A DNA stretch of 64,000 nt from Drosophila miranda (GCF_003369915.1 NW_022881614.1:11305001-11369000), one strand, 5' to 3'. Counted from the first letter of the stretch, positions 37,169-48,751 are shown. Numbers and translations are program-made. The notes: generated by a model not told the origin, from the letters alone.

Positions 37169-40100
37169 ATGTCCGCCTACAATCAGAACTTTGTGCCACC
37201 AGCCGCCGCCCCTGCGAACGGCAACCAGGGCAGCAGTCTGGTCAACGGTCTGCCCGGAGCAGTCCCGGCAGCAGCACAGCAATATCTCCAGCAGAAGCCA
37301 CAGCTACAGAAATTCCAGCAGCCACCAGTCCCGTATCCAGGGAGCAGCAACAGCAGTCAACCGCCGCCGTTGCAGTTCAACAGCAATATTGTGAACAAGT
37401 TTCTGCCGCCTTCCTCGACGGGTGCCAACAATGGGGCGCCTCCGCCCAGCACTCTGCCGTCTCATTTGCGTCCGCCCACCGCCAACGGACCGACGACCCT
37501 AACGAATGGCAGCAACGGAGCGAACAGCGCCAACTCGTCGCGCACCGCCTCGCCAGGACTTATGAGTGTTCCTCAACAGGGAGGGGCGCCGCCGATGCCC
37601 CAGAATACCCAATATGCGCACGGAGCTCCCCCACCAGCAGCACGACCAATACAGCCCCAATCTGTGGCCAGTCTGACGAGCAATATGCACCAAATGAATC
37701 TGAATCGGACCAATGGACAACAATCGGTTAATACTGCGCCGACGCCGCAGCAGCTGCAGCAGTTGCCACCACAACAGCAGCAGCAGCATCAGCAGCCGCT
37801 AGCGAACCCCATGACTGGGCCGTTTATAAGGAACAAGCCCCCCAATCTGAATCCTAGTGCGTCGAGAGTGATCGGCAGTCCACCGACGGGTGGTGCCCAG
37901 CCAGTGCCCGTGCCAGCGTCAGGCCAAAGAATCATGTACGGTGGCACGACTGCGAGCAATGATCAGCAGAACAACAATCTTCAAAGGGCTGCACCGCCGC
38001 CTGGAGCAGGAACCGCCTGGCCGCCAAGTCTCCCAAAGGCAGCAGTGCCTGTAATTCCGCCCCCAATGCAGACGCAGCCTCAGGCACAGTTAGCGTCGTT
38101 CGCTCCGCCGCAGCCACAACCTCAGGCACAGTCTGCGCCGTTCGCTCCGCCGCAGCTGTATCAGTATGGCCAGGCCTGCCAGCAGCCGCTGCATCAACCG
38201 CCGCTACCACAGCAGCAGCAGCAGGCAGCACCGCCCCCTGGCATGTTCGGAGCTCAGACCAGGAGCACGCCTTTGCAGTACCAGTCGCAGCCACCGCCTC
38301 CGTCGATGCAAACGCAAGGACAGCATGCCTACGCCCAGCCTCAGCCAACGTCCGGTCCACCGCAGCTTGGCGCACCGGTTCCGTTGAATGTTGCCCAGCA
38401 GGGATTTAGTCGGCTCTGGGGCCAGGACACCATCGACCTGATGCAGAACAGACACATCCTCTCGCCGGCCACATTGCCGGCGCCCAAGGTGGTGTTGCAC
38501 AATCAGTTCCACGAGTCGATCAACTGCAGCCCCAGCATTATGCGCTGCACCGTTACGAAAATCCCCGAGACCAATTCGCTGCTGCAGAAGTCGCGGCTGC
38601 CTCTTGGCATAGTGATTCATCCGTTTCGCGATGTGAACGTAAGATGGAGGATCCTTGAATCTCAATCTGAATGCTACAACTAAACTATTGTATTTTACAG
38701 AATCTGCCCGTGATACAGTGCATCAACATTGTGCGCTGCCGGCTGTGCCGCACGTACATCAATCCCTTTGTCTATTTTGTGGACAGCAAGATGTGGAAGT
38801 GCAACCTCTGCTATCGCGTGAACGAGTGTGAGTTACAGTTAAATAAGGGATTCGCCCTTATCAACGACAAGAAACAATATGCAAATTCTCCCTCTTTCAG
38901 TGCCCGAAGAGTTCCAGTTCGATCCGGCCACCAAGACCTACGGCGATGTGACCCGACGGCCAGAAGTGCGCTCCAGCACCATTGAGTTCATTGCGCCGTC
39001 GGAGTACATGCTACGTCCACCGCAGCCGGCCATGTATCTGTTCCTCTTCGACGTGTCAATCATTGCCCAGCAGAGCGGCTACCTGGAGGCGGCCTGTTCG
39101 GTGCTCAACCGGCATTTGGACGAGATGCCAGGCGATGCTCGGACTCAGGTGGGCTTCATCTGCTACGACAGCTTCGTGCACTTCTACAGCATGGCTGAGG
39201 GTCTGAATCAGCCCCACGAGATGACGCTGCTGGACATTGACGAGCCCTTCCTGCCGCGTCCCGACAGCCTCCTGGTGAACCTCAAGGAGTGCAAACAACT
39301 GGTGCGAGTTCTCCTCAACCTTCTGCCCAAACGATTCGGCTACACACATGATCCCGGCTCTGCTCTGGGTTCCGCCTTGCAGGTGGCCTTCAAGCTGATG
39401 GTAACTACTTGTAAAACTCGCGGTTATTTAGAAACGATGACATTCCTTTGTATTGTAATCGCAGCAGTCGTCTGGTGGACGCATCACCGTCTTTCAAGCG
39501 TGCCTTCCCAACAAGGGACCCGGCTCTCTAGAGCCGCGCGAGGATCCCAACAATCGCTCGGCTAAGGATGTGGCACACCTGAATCCGGCCACGGACTTCT
39601 ACAAGCGCTTTGCGCTAGAGTGCTCTGGCTACCAGATTGCCTGCGACCTCTTCCTGATGAACCAGCAGTACAGCGACATGGCGACCATTTGTGAGTCTCC
39701 CCAGGATGAGCCCTACTCCATCCGTTCACTAATATATTCCCCCACTTGCAGCTGGCATCAGCAAACACAGCGGCGGCTGTGTCCACCATTTCCCGCTGTA
39801 CCAGAAGACCAAGCAGCATATGGTGGACTCGTTCAGGATGTGCTTCAAGCGCTATCTGACACGGAAAATTGGCTTCGAGGCGGTGATGCGCATCCGTTGC
39901 ACTCGCGGCCTGCAGGTTCACACATTCCACGGCAACTTCTTTGTGCGCTCCACGGATCTGCTGTCGCTGCCCAACGTTAATCCGGATGCGGGCTACGGAA
40001 TGCAAATTTCGTACGAGGAGAGCCTCACCGACGTCAAGACGATCTGCTTCCAGGCAGCGCTTCTCTACACGAACAGCGAGGGCGAGCGACGCATTCGGGT

Positions 40101-41212
40101 GCATACGGTGTGCCTGCCGGTGACGTCGTCGCTGCCCGAGGTTATGCACTCCGCCGACACGGAGGCGATTATCGGGCTGCTGTCCAAGATGGCCGTGGAT
40201 CGGTCAATAGCCTCGAATCTGTCCGATGCTCGTGACGCCTTCATCAATGCAACCATCGACGTGTTCAATGCATTTAAGATTGCACAAAATCTGCCCTCCG
40301 GACAGTCCGGCCAACTGATTGCTCCCCGTAGTCTGGCCCTGATGCCTCTCTACATCTTAGGGCTGCTCAAGCATGTATGTATTTATGTATTTCCTTCAAT
40401 TCGCAGTCAATATCGTTTCCCTAACCTCTTCGTTTTAGCCTGCTTTCCGTGTGGGAACTAGCACGCGTCTGGATGATCGTGTGTATGCCATGGACTGCAT
40501 GAAGACCATGCCGCTGGATCAGCTGATGAAGTTTGTATATCCGGAGCTGTACAAGATTGATGTGCTCATCTACCATGCCCGCAACTCCAATGCGAGCACG
40601 ACTGAAGAAGACGACGAGGAGGATCCGCTACCGGAAGTGCCACGCCTGCAATTATCTGCGGAGCAGTAAGTTCGAAAACCGTATATCCCCTTACAGACAG
40701 ATAAATTTAACAAATTAAATTTACAATCTAAAGCCTGGACTCTCGTTCCATATTCCTGATGGATTGTGGCCAACTGATAATGCTCTATGTCGGCCTCAAT
40801 GTGCCACCCGATGTCCTGGAGGCAGTGCTGGGTAAGATATCTGTCACCCCAGGGTAAACTTCCTGGCTTTAATGCTGTCCTTCTCGGTTTCAGGCATCAG
40901 CTCAACTGCGGATCTGGGCGACTACGTGTATGGATTGCCTCATATTGTGAGTGCCGAGTACGATATACTGCAGCGCTTTTTGTTGCGCCTCAACTACGAC
41001 AAACCCTATTCGGCGCTGGTACAGATAATCAGGTGAGTGCTTCAAATCCAGCGTAAAGAGGGCCAATTTCTAATCGATTTCTGTTCTCCCCCAAAATCAG
41101 AGACACGAGCACGGCCAAGGGTCAGTTTATTGAGAGATTAACCGACGATCGCAGTGAATCGAGTTTATCGTACTATGAATTCTTGCAACACATTCGGGCT
41201 CAGGTTAAATAG
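37169..41212 (+). CDS. Sec24AB: COPII coat cargo-binding subunit Sec24 (A/B class)
   Basis: Sec24 pairs with Sec23 on ER exit sites and selects cargo for COPII vesicles. Nine coding exons: 37169-38638, 38701-38827, 38901-39400, 39465-39690, 39752-40374, 40439-40665, 40734-40831, 40894-41032 and 41101-41212. The sum is 3522 nt, 1173 residues, fully in frame. Residues ~1-410 are a Pro/Gln-rich disordered tail with Gln runs. The zinc finger uses Cys 503, 506, 524 and 527 (CRLC...CNLC). The trunk follows with ELPEEFQFDPATKTYG and EFIAPSEYMLRPPQPA, then beta-sandwich, helical and gelsolin-like parts. The TYINPFV...WKCNLCYRVN sequence is of the A/B class, not C/D. Exon 4 starts at a tandem GCAGCAG acceptor, which can add or drop one Gln. 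Poly(A) signal at 42203-42208. Confidence 0.93.
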
Positions 41213-42437
41213 TATATAAGCAGAGAATCCTACTATAATTGCATACAGCGAGTCTACGACTCTGGTGTCTAATGGCAGGAAATACGAGTGGAGAACATTA
41301 TATGGGATATAGGCAGACGAGATGCAATTACAAGGACCAGTTGTCTGATCCACTACCCTCACATCCTCACCCTCCCCTCAATCGCGTAACTTTTAAGTGC
41401 ATGTATTTATTTATTTGTTGATTTACTGCACTAAAATCACTCAAAAAATTGCAACAGAAAAGATAAAAGGTAAAAGAGAGTTATGTGTATCTTGTCACAA
41501 TTGAAACTAGATCGAACACAAGTCAGGCTAACCAGTCAGTAGACCCTCCCGCAAGCGGACATGCAATGTTATTTATTATATTATATATTATATTATATTA
41601 TATGTATATGTTATACAATAAACAGAATCCACACACACCCGCGCCCGCTATTGTAAATTATAATTTATTAAATGCAATTTTTCTTTGCTCATTTTCGAGC
41701 TGCTTCCAAACATTCTGCAAACAAAAACTCAGTCCCAAACAGCACACGTTGTTGTTATGCTTTTGCTGTTTTCAATATTATTTATTGCCCAAAATGAAAC
41801 AAAACAGAACAGAAATATTATTTTACAAGTTATAAGAAAGAAGATTGGGCTACTGCAGGGCTTTTTGTTTCAATGTGCGAGTACGATTATGAGTAGCTAG
41901 CCAAGTTATTTAAAATGTGTGTGTGTGTGTACGTAGGGGAATAGTTTCGGTATTGTGTACGTCTTACGCCTAGAAAGATTATTATACTATAACAAAATAC
42001 ATATATATAGAACAGTCCCACGATCCCACAGCAAAGGAAGGGCCCTAGGTAAGATTAGTTTGTGAAAGACGCATGTGGAACGGATCCGGAAAGAGCTGCC
42101 GCAAAAAGACATTCGTTTCGGTCCCGGAATTTGTTAACTAATCGAAAACATTATACATATGCTGTAGTATACTTTATACACATACGAGTACGTCAAAAGC
42201 TAAATAAAGTTTTATTTAAAGCATAGACCAATGCATTTATTGCATGTCGAGCTCACATAGTAGAAGACATAGATGTAGTAGTCCTTGAAATGTGGCGACT
42301 ACTTTTCCCCAACTGCCATTACAAATTTTACTTTCTGTTGTATTGTCATTGAATTATTCAGTTACAAATTGAGTCTCGTTCGGAGAACAACGATTCGGTT
42401 CTTTAATTTTCACAAATTTAATTTGAAATCGTAACTT
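41213..42437 (+). other. Sec24AB 3' UTR and intergenic DNA
   Basis: AT-rich, with a TATAT run (41570-41605), a GT run near 41920 and AATAAA at 42203-42208. No gene is recognised. Confidence 0.6.
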
Positions 42438-43481
42438 ATGCTGAACCACGCGGACGATAACTCCATGGCTTCCATCTATGAAACAACTGACCATGGCAGC
42501 AATGGAAAAAAACGCTCGGTCGCCGAGGACTGCCGACAGGAACAAGCGGGCTGCGTTCCTGGATGGCCGGTTGAGTGGACTCGAGTGAATTCTGGCACCC
42601 CCGAGGCGGGGGAGTTTACGCAACAGCGCCACAGTGATTGGCTCCCCCCTTCACGATCCCTCATACGGAATAGCCGGAACCTTGAGTATCGTCCTGCTCT
42701 AGCCCAGAATGGACCAAAGTCCCCACGTCCCTTCTGGCCGGAACGCGAGCATGAGACACCGACTGAGACTACGCAGCGCTACAGTGATTGGCTCCCCCCT
42801 TCACGATCCCTGATACGGAATACCCGGAACCTTGTGTATCGTCCTGCTCCAGCCCAGAATGGACCAAAGTCCCCACGTCCCTTCTGGCCGGAACGCGAGC
42901 ATGAGACACCGACTGAGACTACGCAGCGCTATGGTAATTGGCTCCCCCCTTCACGATCCCCGATACGGAATACCCGGAACCTTGAGTATCGTGCTTCTCC
43001 AGCCCAGAATGGACCAAAGTCCCCACGTCCCTTCTGGCCGGAACGCGAGCATGATACACCGACTGAGACTGAAGCATGGGGTTCGGCTGGGATTCCCGTC
43101 AAATGGGTGGAACTGAGAGGCTTCCCACGGAGAGCCACCGAGAAGATCCTGAAATCGTTCCACGCCGTGGGCACAATCCTGAAGATTCGCGAGACGCCCG
43201 ACGCCATTCGTCTACGGTACCTCGACCGAATGGGTCTCTATCGGGCCATGCAGCTCGATGGCAAGCGCATCTCCGGCTTTTATGTCGTCGTGAAGCCTAT
43301 TCTGGGGGATCCCCAGGAGTCGGATCCCATCGTATACCCGACGGAGCCGCAGTTTCCGCATATGCACCCTTCGTGGACCCAGAGAATTGGGGGATTGTGT
43401 GGCTGGAAGGGAAAATTGCACCGCTTCGTTTTCGCCTTCTTTCTGTTGTTCACAGTCTTCCTGAGGTTCATTTGGTGGTGA
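42438..43481 (+). CDS. Nup35/Nup53-type RRM protein with internal repeats
   Basis: An intronless frame of 347 residues. Residues ~221-297 read as the atypical RRM (MPPN) of nucleoporin Nup35: WVELRGFP near the start, then a helix (ATEKILKSF), G-x-I-L-K and a final GFYVVVKPI, matching VxVxGFP...IGVKP. In Nup35 this fold dimerises within the nuclear pore inner ring. The N-terminal part has three ~50-residue repeats (SDWLPPSRSLIRNTRN...). The C-terminus is a strongly hydrophobic aromatic stretch (residues ~330-347) that could bind membrane. No introns suggests a retrocopy-like paralogue rather than the canonical Nup35. The start could also be the Met at 42465. I cannot tell whether it is expressed. 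Confidence 0.7.
   Translation: MLNHADDNSMASIYETTDHGSNGKKRSVAEDCRQEQAGCVPGWPVEWTRVNSGTPEAGEFTQQRHSDWLPPSRSLIRNSRNLEYRPALAQNGPKSPRPFWPEREHETPTETTQRYSDWLPPSRSLIRNTRNLVYRPAPAQNGPKSPRPFWPEREHETPTETTQRYGNWLPPSRSPIRNTRNLEYRASPAQNGPKSPRPFWPEREHDTPTETEAWGSAGIPVKWVELRGFPRRATEKILKSFHAVGTILKIRETPDAIRLRYLDRMGLYRAMQLDGKRISGFYVVVKPILGDPQESDPIVYPTEPQFPHMHPSWTQRIGGLCGWKGKLHRFVFAFFLLFTVFLRFIWW
42631..43070 (+). repeat. Three tandem 150-bp repeats within the Nup35-like gene
   Basis: Units begin at 42631, 42781 and 42931, each opening A(C/T)(A/G)GT(G/A)ATTGGCTCCCCCC, with ~95 percent identity. 150 bp is 50 codons, so the frame is kept. The third unit ends near 43070 where the RRM begins. Confidence 0.95.
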
Positions 43482-43682
43482 AGGGGCGAAGTACTACAAT
43501 CTCTTCCAAATTACATCACCCAACGTGGAGTTCCTACGCGGAGAATATCTCCCCGAAGATGATGCCCCTGAAGACTGCGAAGGACTTATCCGCAAATACA
43601 AAACCTACGTTTTTAAGATTGTTGTGTTGATTTTAATTATAATTATTTGCTATTGATTAATTTATTCTAAAACACACTAACA

Positions 43683-44052
43683 CTAGCCTAGTAGACCACC
43701 GCCTGCTCCACCTATTGCCCCGGCTCCCGCTACAGCTCCAAAGCCCGCAAAGCCACCGCCAATCTTCTTGTCGTAGCGAGCACGGAATCCGCCACCAAGG
43801 CCACGCCCTCTCACCCGGTAGCTCTCCCGATAGCGTCCAAAGCCAGCTGCTGCGCCAACGCCGCCGCCGATTCCGCCTCGTCAGATACGTTGTGAGATGC
43901 GAGAAAAGACTCAACCTGGTTTTTTATGCACACGAAGGTACAAGACCTTCACGATGTTGTGGCAATGATGACGAAGATGATGAGGTGCGAACCGCCCATA
44001 GGGCAAACCCATGAGCATCACTAGAATCAGCAACAGTGCTCTGCGCTGTCAT
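43683..44052 (-). pseudogene. Glycine-rich secreted protein gene, frame broken
   Basis: Minus strand. An ATG at 44052 is followed in another frame by a signal-peptide-like stretch (ALLLILVMLMGLPYG). From about 43880 a clean glycine-rich reading (GGIGGGVGAAAGFGRY, then GGGFRARYDKK and GGAGGGLLG) runs to TAG at 43685. The leader and the glycine-rich part are in different frames with stops between, and I find no splice pair that joins them, so it looks degenerate. It lies 141 bp from a divergent glycine-rich gene at 44193. Confidence 0.45.
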
Positions 44053-44192
44053 GTTGGGGATTTTCGGCTCCCGATCTGTGAATTGGTTGCACAAACAGTT
44101 CCGAGCCGTGTGGCCAGAGTGGGAGTGGACACTAATTAATTTGCATAAATACCCGGCCAAGTGCCGAGGCAGGAAAAACACTCCATCGCACC

Positions 44193-44622
44193 ATGCTGTT
44201 GAAGACGGTTTACCTGGCGCTCGTCTTGGCGCTTGCCTCGGTCACGTCCAGCCCCATCACTGCCAGCAGCGGAGGCGGAGACGGAGACGGCGACAGCAAC
44301 ACGGACCTTGTGAGAAGGACACGGCACATTGGCGGCCTGGGAGGCGGCGGCATTGTGGGCGGAGGCTTCATTGGGGGCGGTGGTGTGGTGGCTGCTCCTG
44401 CTATTCAAACGGTTATCTCAACCGGTGCCGGTTATCTCGACTATTTCCACGGTCCAGACAATCCCCAGTTATGGCTACGGCTATGGATACAATGGCCTGG
44501 GACTCGCTCCAGGAGGAGGCTTGAGTGGGCTCGGACTGGGCGGCGGTGGTGGGGGCTTTGGCGGTGGCTTTGTTTGTGGCGCCGTGGGATTTGCCAAATT
44601 TAAAGGCGGTTTCATTGGTTGA
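44193..44622 (+). pseudogene. Glycine-rich secreted protein gene with one frameshift
   Basis: Starts MLLKTVYLALVLALASVTSS, a clear signal peptide, then an acidic spacer and GGLGGGGIVGGGFIGGGG. The frame then changes near 44423. The downstream frame gives PVISTISTVQTIPSYGYGYG followed by glycine-rich repeats ending at 44622. The span is 430 nt, one more than a multiple of three, fitting a single inserted base (142 residues without it). A TATA box (CATAAATA, 44144-44151) lies ~49 bp upstream of the ATG. A structural cuticle/eggshell-like or antimicrobial-like role is possible; neither can be shown. Confidence 0.65.
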
Positions 44623-45279
44623 ATGGGTCTTGAGTGTAAGCAATAAATAAACGACTGAATTTCTCGCGAAGCGACGCGGATGGTAAACAACGAGCCAGCC
44701 ATCAAATAGTAACAGTGGTTAAGAATGGGTAATCACTAGAACTGTTTGATCTGATATATAGTGCTGGAGTGTATATTCTTATAGATATCTTGGACACTAT
44801 TAGAGCTCAGAAGGTGTGAACTCCCATAGAGATGTTCTTCAAGATACTCGGTACAAGATACAGTGTTGATATCTATTACATACCTTTAAAGATTATAGTT
44901 CAAACCCATAGAGTACACAGGTATAGCTATAAAGAGCTCAGTTAGTGCCATACAATCAGATTACATTCCGCATCGATATCAGACGATCACAATTACACAC
45001 TTCTCGGCCCACTGTATCGCATACACTTCCGCCTCACATCTCGTTCCATCATCACATTAAGATTGGGTCAACTTCATCTATTTCTGTAGTTCGTTTGTTG
45101 GGTTTTTTCATTCCAATAATTATGCTCGCCCGCTTTTTGCTCGGCTCAAAATTAAAATTAGACGAAAACGAAAAGGAGAAAAAATAAAACACATTCAAAT
45201 GGCAATCAACAATGCCAATGAACCTCCTTTGTTTTGCGGCTCTGGTAGGGTTCTTGGAGGGACAAGGCAAATGATTGCC
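44623..45279. other. Intergenic, no gene seen
   Basis: AT-rich spacer with AATAAA at about 44643 for the upstream gene. I see no repeat or coding frame of merit. Confidence 0.6.
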
Positions 45280-45349
45280 TATAAATTAAAGCTCAGGTCG
45301 GAGCTCAGTTTCAGTGTTTGATCAAGTCTTAATGCGAATGCGACTCCCA

Positions 45350-45712
45350 ATGGATTACACCAAAGTATTCTTACTGTTCTGCCTCAGTGCGTTGATGCTG
45401 CTCGGTGCTTCGATTGCAGCCACAGAAGCGGAAACGGAAACAGGAACGGATCCGGAGCCGAGCCCCTTTCAGCTCTCGGAGGCTGGAGAAACTGCCCAGA
45501 GTGAGGCGGGAGATGAGAACGTTCGCAAAGTTCGTCAGTTCTTAGGTCCTCCACCGCCTCCGCCCTTCTTTGGACCACCCCCACCACCCTACTACGGAGG
45601 CTATGGTGGATACGGCGGCGGCTTTGGTGGCGGTTTCCAGCGCACTCGCGTCATAACACGCACCCGCTACCGCGGCCGAGGAGGCTACTACGGCGGTGGC
45701 TTCTATGGCTAA
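45350..45712 (+). CDS. Secreted Pro- then Gly/Tyr/Arg-rich protein
   Basis: 120 residues with an intact frame. The likely start is MDYTKVFLLFC (45350); two other in-frame ATGs lie at 45332 and 45338. A signal peptide (FLLFCLSALMLLGASIAA) is followed by an acidic propeptide-like region (TEAETETGTDPEPS), then a possible cleavage site before VRKVRQFLGP, a polyproline run (GPPPPPPFFGPPPPP) and a YGGYGGYGGGFGGG tail with arginines. A TATA box (TATAAAT, 45280-45286) and an Inr (TCAGTT, 45305) are well spaced. Not recognised by name. Confidence 0.8.
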   Translation: MDYTKVFLLFCLSALMLLGASIAATEAETETGTDPEPSPFQLSEAGETAQSEAGDENVRKVRQFLGPPPPPPFFGPPPPPYYGGYGGYGGGFGGGFQRTRVITRTRYRGRGGYYGGGFYG

Positions 45713-46049
45713 GAGAGATCGTCCGAGTTGGATGCTGATTTTGTGATTTTGTGATACTTCAATAAATGTTAACGTTATGCAAACCAATCGAGTCGGGACT
45801 TTATGGCCTACAATCAATCGAATAAGTTGTGTAGAGTCGAAGAAAGTAACGGCCAGAAAGTGTTTATAAGTGGACTCATCGGGGGACCACTTGCTAAAAT
45901 GTTGTCTCTGCTTCGCTTGCTGTTGGTGTGGACCATTCTCGGCCAGGTCTTGGCTCTGGATGAGCGGGAGTACGATACCCAGGTGGCCCCGCTTACAACC
46001 ACTGGTAATAGATGGTGGCGCAGCTTTGCCAATCAAGTGCGCCTCGCCT

Positions 46050-46360
46050 TCAGCCGCTGGCAGCCCAAGCCGAAAACGAGGACCAAACCGCTGGCACGCC
46101 AAAGCCGTGTCCCAGTCCTCCGCCAAATCCTCCCTTGAGCCCACCCAGTCCTCCTCCCAGGCCGCCAAACTTGCCACCGAGTCCGCCAAGCCGCCCAGTC
46201 CACGTGCCACACGTTCGGCCTCTGTCTCATCTACAAGCGGTTGTTGTTCTGCCTCCAAATCCAGCAGGCTGATGGCGCCGGTATCCAACTCCACGGGAAG
46301 GCTCCAACTGCTGCTCACGGCACAGACGACAGCGATGAAGGCGAGGCTGAGGAAATTCAT
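46050..46360 (-). pseudogene. X1a: glycine/leucine-rich secreted protein gene, one frameshift
   Basis: Minus strand. MNFLSLAFIAVVCAVSSSWS is a signal peptide; then LPVELDTGAISLLDLEAEQQPL, an acidic prosegment; then, one frame over, GGLGGKFGGLGGGLGGLKGG to TGA at 46052-46050. The 311-nt span is one base short of a multiple of three, fitting a single-base loss near 46180 (103 residues if restored). A TATA box (TATAAAA on the minus strand, 46454-46448) lies ~90 bp upstream. Only the first six codons and the promoter are repeated in units b and c, so this is the sole copy with a coding body. Confidence 0.6.
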
Positions 46361-46454
46361 CTTTTGGCTGGGATGGTGCGTGTAGATTGCTGCTGATGTG
46401 ATAGATGTTGGGCTGGTACTTAATTCCAAGTGCCATGACAACTAGGTTTTTATA

Positions 46455-47000
46455 CATGCTTCTGGACTGCTGGTCTGCTGGCCTGGTGGTCTGGTCTTGG
46501 TCTTGGGCTCGTGCGGAGAGCTGCTAATTTCTGGTGTCAACATTATGGGCCCATCGCTGTCGTTGCCTCTGCCTCTGTCGCTGCCAAATATACTCGTACT
46601 TTCATTCATCCAAATTGTGTTAGACTTTTGGGAGGGGTCGGTCTGGTCTGGGCCTGGTGGAGTATGTGGGCAAACAGAGTCCGCGACTGGCGATTGGTGT
46701 GCTGGTGTCCATGTCTTTAGCTGGATCTGCCAAAAGTTACATCATGTTTGCTAATATCTTTACCATGTTACCATGTTACCAATGGTCTATGCTCTTGAAA
46801 CGTCAACGGATTGACCTTAGCCAGCGTCTCTAATCTCTGTTTGCTTCGGACAAGCAGCAGCTTACTACGTGCCCCAGATCGATCCCCCATTCAAGAACTT
46901 GTTTGGAATATCTCGTATCTGGAATCTATCTCAGACTCCTGCTAATCGAAGCGAGTCAGGTTTTTGCTGACGCGCGCGACTGCCCTCCAGCCTAAAAATA
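46455..47000. other. X1-X2 spacer, no gene
   Basis: Non-coding, present in all three units (also ~52640-53210 and ~63010-63583) at about 98-99 percent identity. Includes a small direct repeat TTACCATGTTACCATG. Confidence 0.7.
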
Positions 47001-48107
47001 AACGAGGGGAACGTTGTGAGTTGCTGCGGACACCGCAACTCTACGGATATACCCGATACTAAGTCAGTATGGCTCTCCTCCGGCAGACGCCGCTAATATT
47101 AAACGACACGACAAAGAGTGCGTGCGAGAGAGACAGAAAATCAGTCTGAGCGTGACGTCGGGCGCTGCGTAGCGACTGCAAATTGATTTGTTCCTATTGG
47201 CTATAAAAATGATCTGATCTGATCCAGATTCAGCAATCTGATAGATATGGTCATTATCTATGATTCGGCGTTTTTAGTTTTCTCGAATGTGCAGTATTGT
47301 GGATGCAACAGATTTTCGTCCTTTGTGTGGGCGGAAGGGGGTGGGGCGAAATTTTGAGATACACGTTTTATAGTAAGATCTAACAGGAGTGCGGATACCA
47401 AATTTGGTTTTTCTAGCCTTAATAGTCTCTGAGATTTTTGAATATCCCCAGATTTTCGTCCTTTGCGGGGGCGGAAGGAGGTGTGGCGAAATTTTGAAAC
47501 AAACTCGTCTCGGTCCGATATATTAGGAGTGTGGATACCAAATTTGGTTGCTCTAGCTTTTGTAGTCTCCGAGATCTAGGCGCTAATGTTTTACTCTAAG
47601 CAAAGCCGCCTATGATACGTGTGTGTTAGAGAGAGACACGGCGAGAAAAAATGAAAGTGTTTTCTTGATGCTGGCTATAATAATAATACGATCCAAGTCA
47701 GATTCCGCAGTCTTAAAGATATCGTCATTCTCTACAATTCTACGTTTTTGGTTTTCTCATATCTTTAAAATTGTGGATGCCACAGATTTTCGTTCTTTGT
47801 GGGGGCGGAAGTGGGCGGGGCGAAGTTTTGAAATATTTTTGTAGCAGTGACATATCACAGAAGTCTGGATCCAAAACATCGTTGCTCTAGCTTTTATAGT
47901 CTTTGAGCACTAGGCGCTGAAGGGGACGGACAGACGGACAGACGGACGGATGGACAGACAGACAGGGCTCAATCGACTCGGCTATTGATGCTGATCAAGA
48001 ATATATATACTTTATGGGGTCGGAAACGATTCCTTCTGGACGTTACACACATCCACTTTTACCACAAATCTAATATACCCCAATACTCATTTAGAGTATC
48101 GGGTATA
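47001..48107 (-). mobile_element. DINE-1 type Helentron, copy 5, in unit a only
   Basis: Reverse orientation, complete ends (AACGAGG at 47001, GGGTATA ending 48107). Units b and c show the empty site CCTAAAAATAAAACAGC (about 53208 and 63579), so the insertion is in an A/T run with no target duplication beyond the ambiguous A/T bases, and it post-dates the duplication. Confidence 0.9.
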
Positions 48108-48188
48108 AAAACAGCAAGCTTGTTTGGGCCTTCTTCTTGGTCTTTTGTTTAATACGCTAATTACTAGAAATTAATGTACGCTTAGCAC

Positions 48189-48560
48189 CTAATGTCGATG
48201 TCGATATGAATGTGAATATGAGTGTGGATGCCTCTGTAGGTAGTGCTCACGTGCTACCAGCTTGCGGCGTCTCTTCAGGAATCTTCTGTAGTTATTTCTG
48301 TTCACAAAGTTCAGAGGAGCTGCCGTCGGCTCGGGAGCAGAGGGTGTGTGGTACCACCAGTCGGTGGACTGCTGGTGCCGGTTCTTGTTCCTGCGGGATG
48401 TGCGTACTTTTTCCTGGACAAAGGTGCGGGACCAGGCCACCGGATCGAGACTGGCATCGTAGCCGACATCGTTTGAGGGCCACCAAGGCTTGGCTGCACA
48501 GAGCTCCAGTATCACAAAAGGAAGCAGAAGGAGCAGCACTGAGGAGTAGTACATGTGCAT
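48189..48560 (-). CDS. X2a: small basic secreted protein
   Basis: 123 residues, intact. Starts MHMYYSSVLLLLLPFVILEL, a signal peptide probably cut after CAA; mature KPWWPSNDVGYD is acidic/aromatic, followed by a strongly basic middle (RTSRRNKNRHQQ, RRFLKRRRK) and a His/Ser/Tyr tail (HPHSYSHSYRHRH). A TATA box (TATATATA, 48612-48619) lies ~50 bp upstream of the ATG. Dibasic sites suggest processing. The family is not recognised; a histidine-rich antimicrobial-like or structural role is speculation. The copy in unit b has a nonsense codon. Confidence 0.75.
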   Translation of the reverse strand: MHMYYSSVLLLLLPFVILELCAAKPWWPSNDVGYDASLDPVAWSRTFVQEKVRTSRRNKNRHQQSTDWWYHTPSAPEPTAAPLNFVNRNNYRRFLKRRRKLVAREHYLQRHPHSYSHSYRHRH

Positions 48561-48611
48561 GGTGCCCTTGCTGATAGAAGACTGTTGCCCTCTGACCCCT
48601 CCGCAAGGCTC

Positions 48612-48619
48612 TATATATA
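48612..48619 (-). promoter_or_regulatory. TATA box of X2a
   Basis: TATATATA; repeated at 53721-53728 in unit b. Confidence 0.8.
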
Positions 48620-48751
48620 CGCTTCTGTCGAGAGTGGACGAGAGCGGGGAAGTCGCGTCCATTATCGGATTATCCCAATCCCATTCGAGTACTCCTACCT
48701 GCAGTGCACTCAACACAAATCACACACGCACACTCTTGGAGAGGGAACTTA

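Noticed and set aside
37499-38665. Antisense frames opposite the Sec24AB N-terminus
   Set aside because: Shadow frames of the Pro/Gln-rich coding exon, caused by GC-rich repeats.
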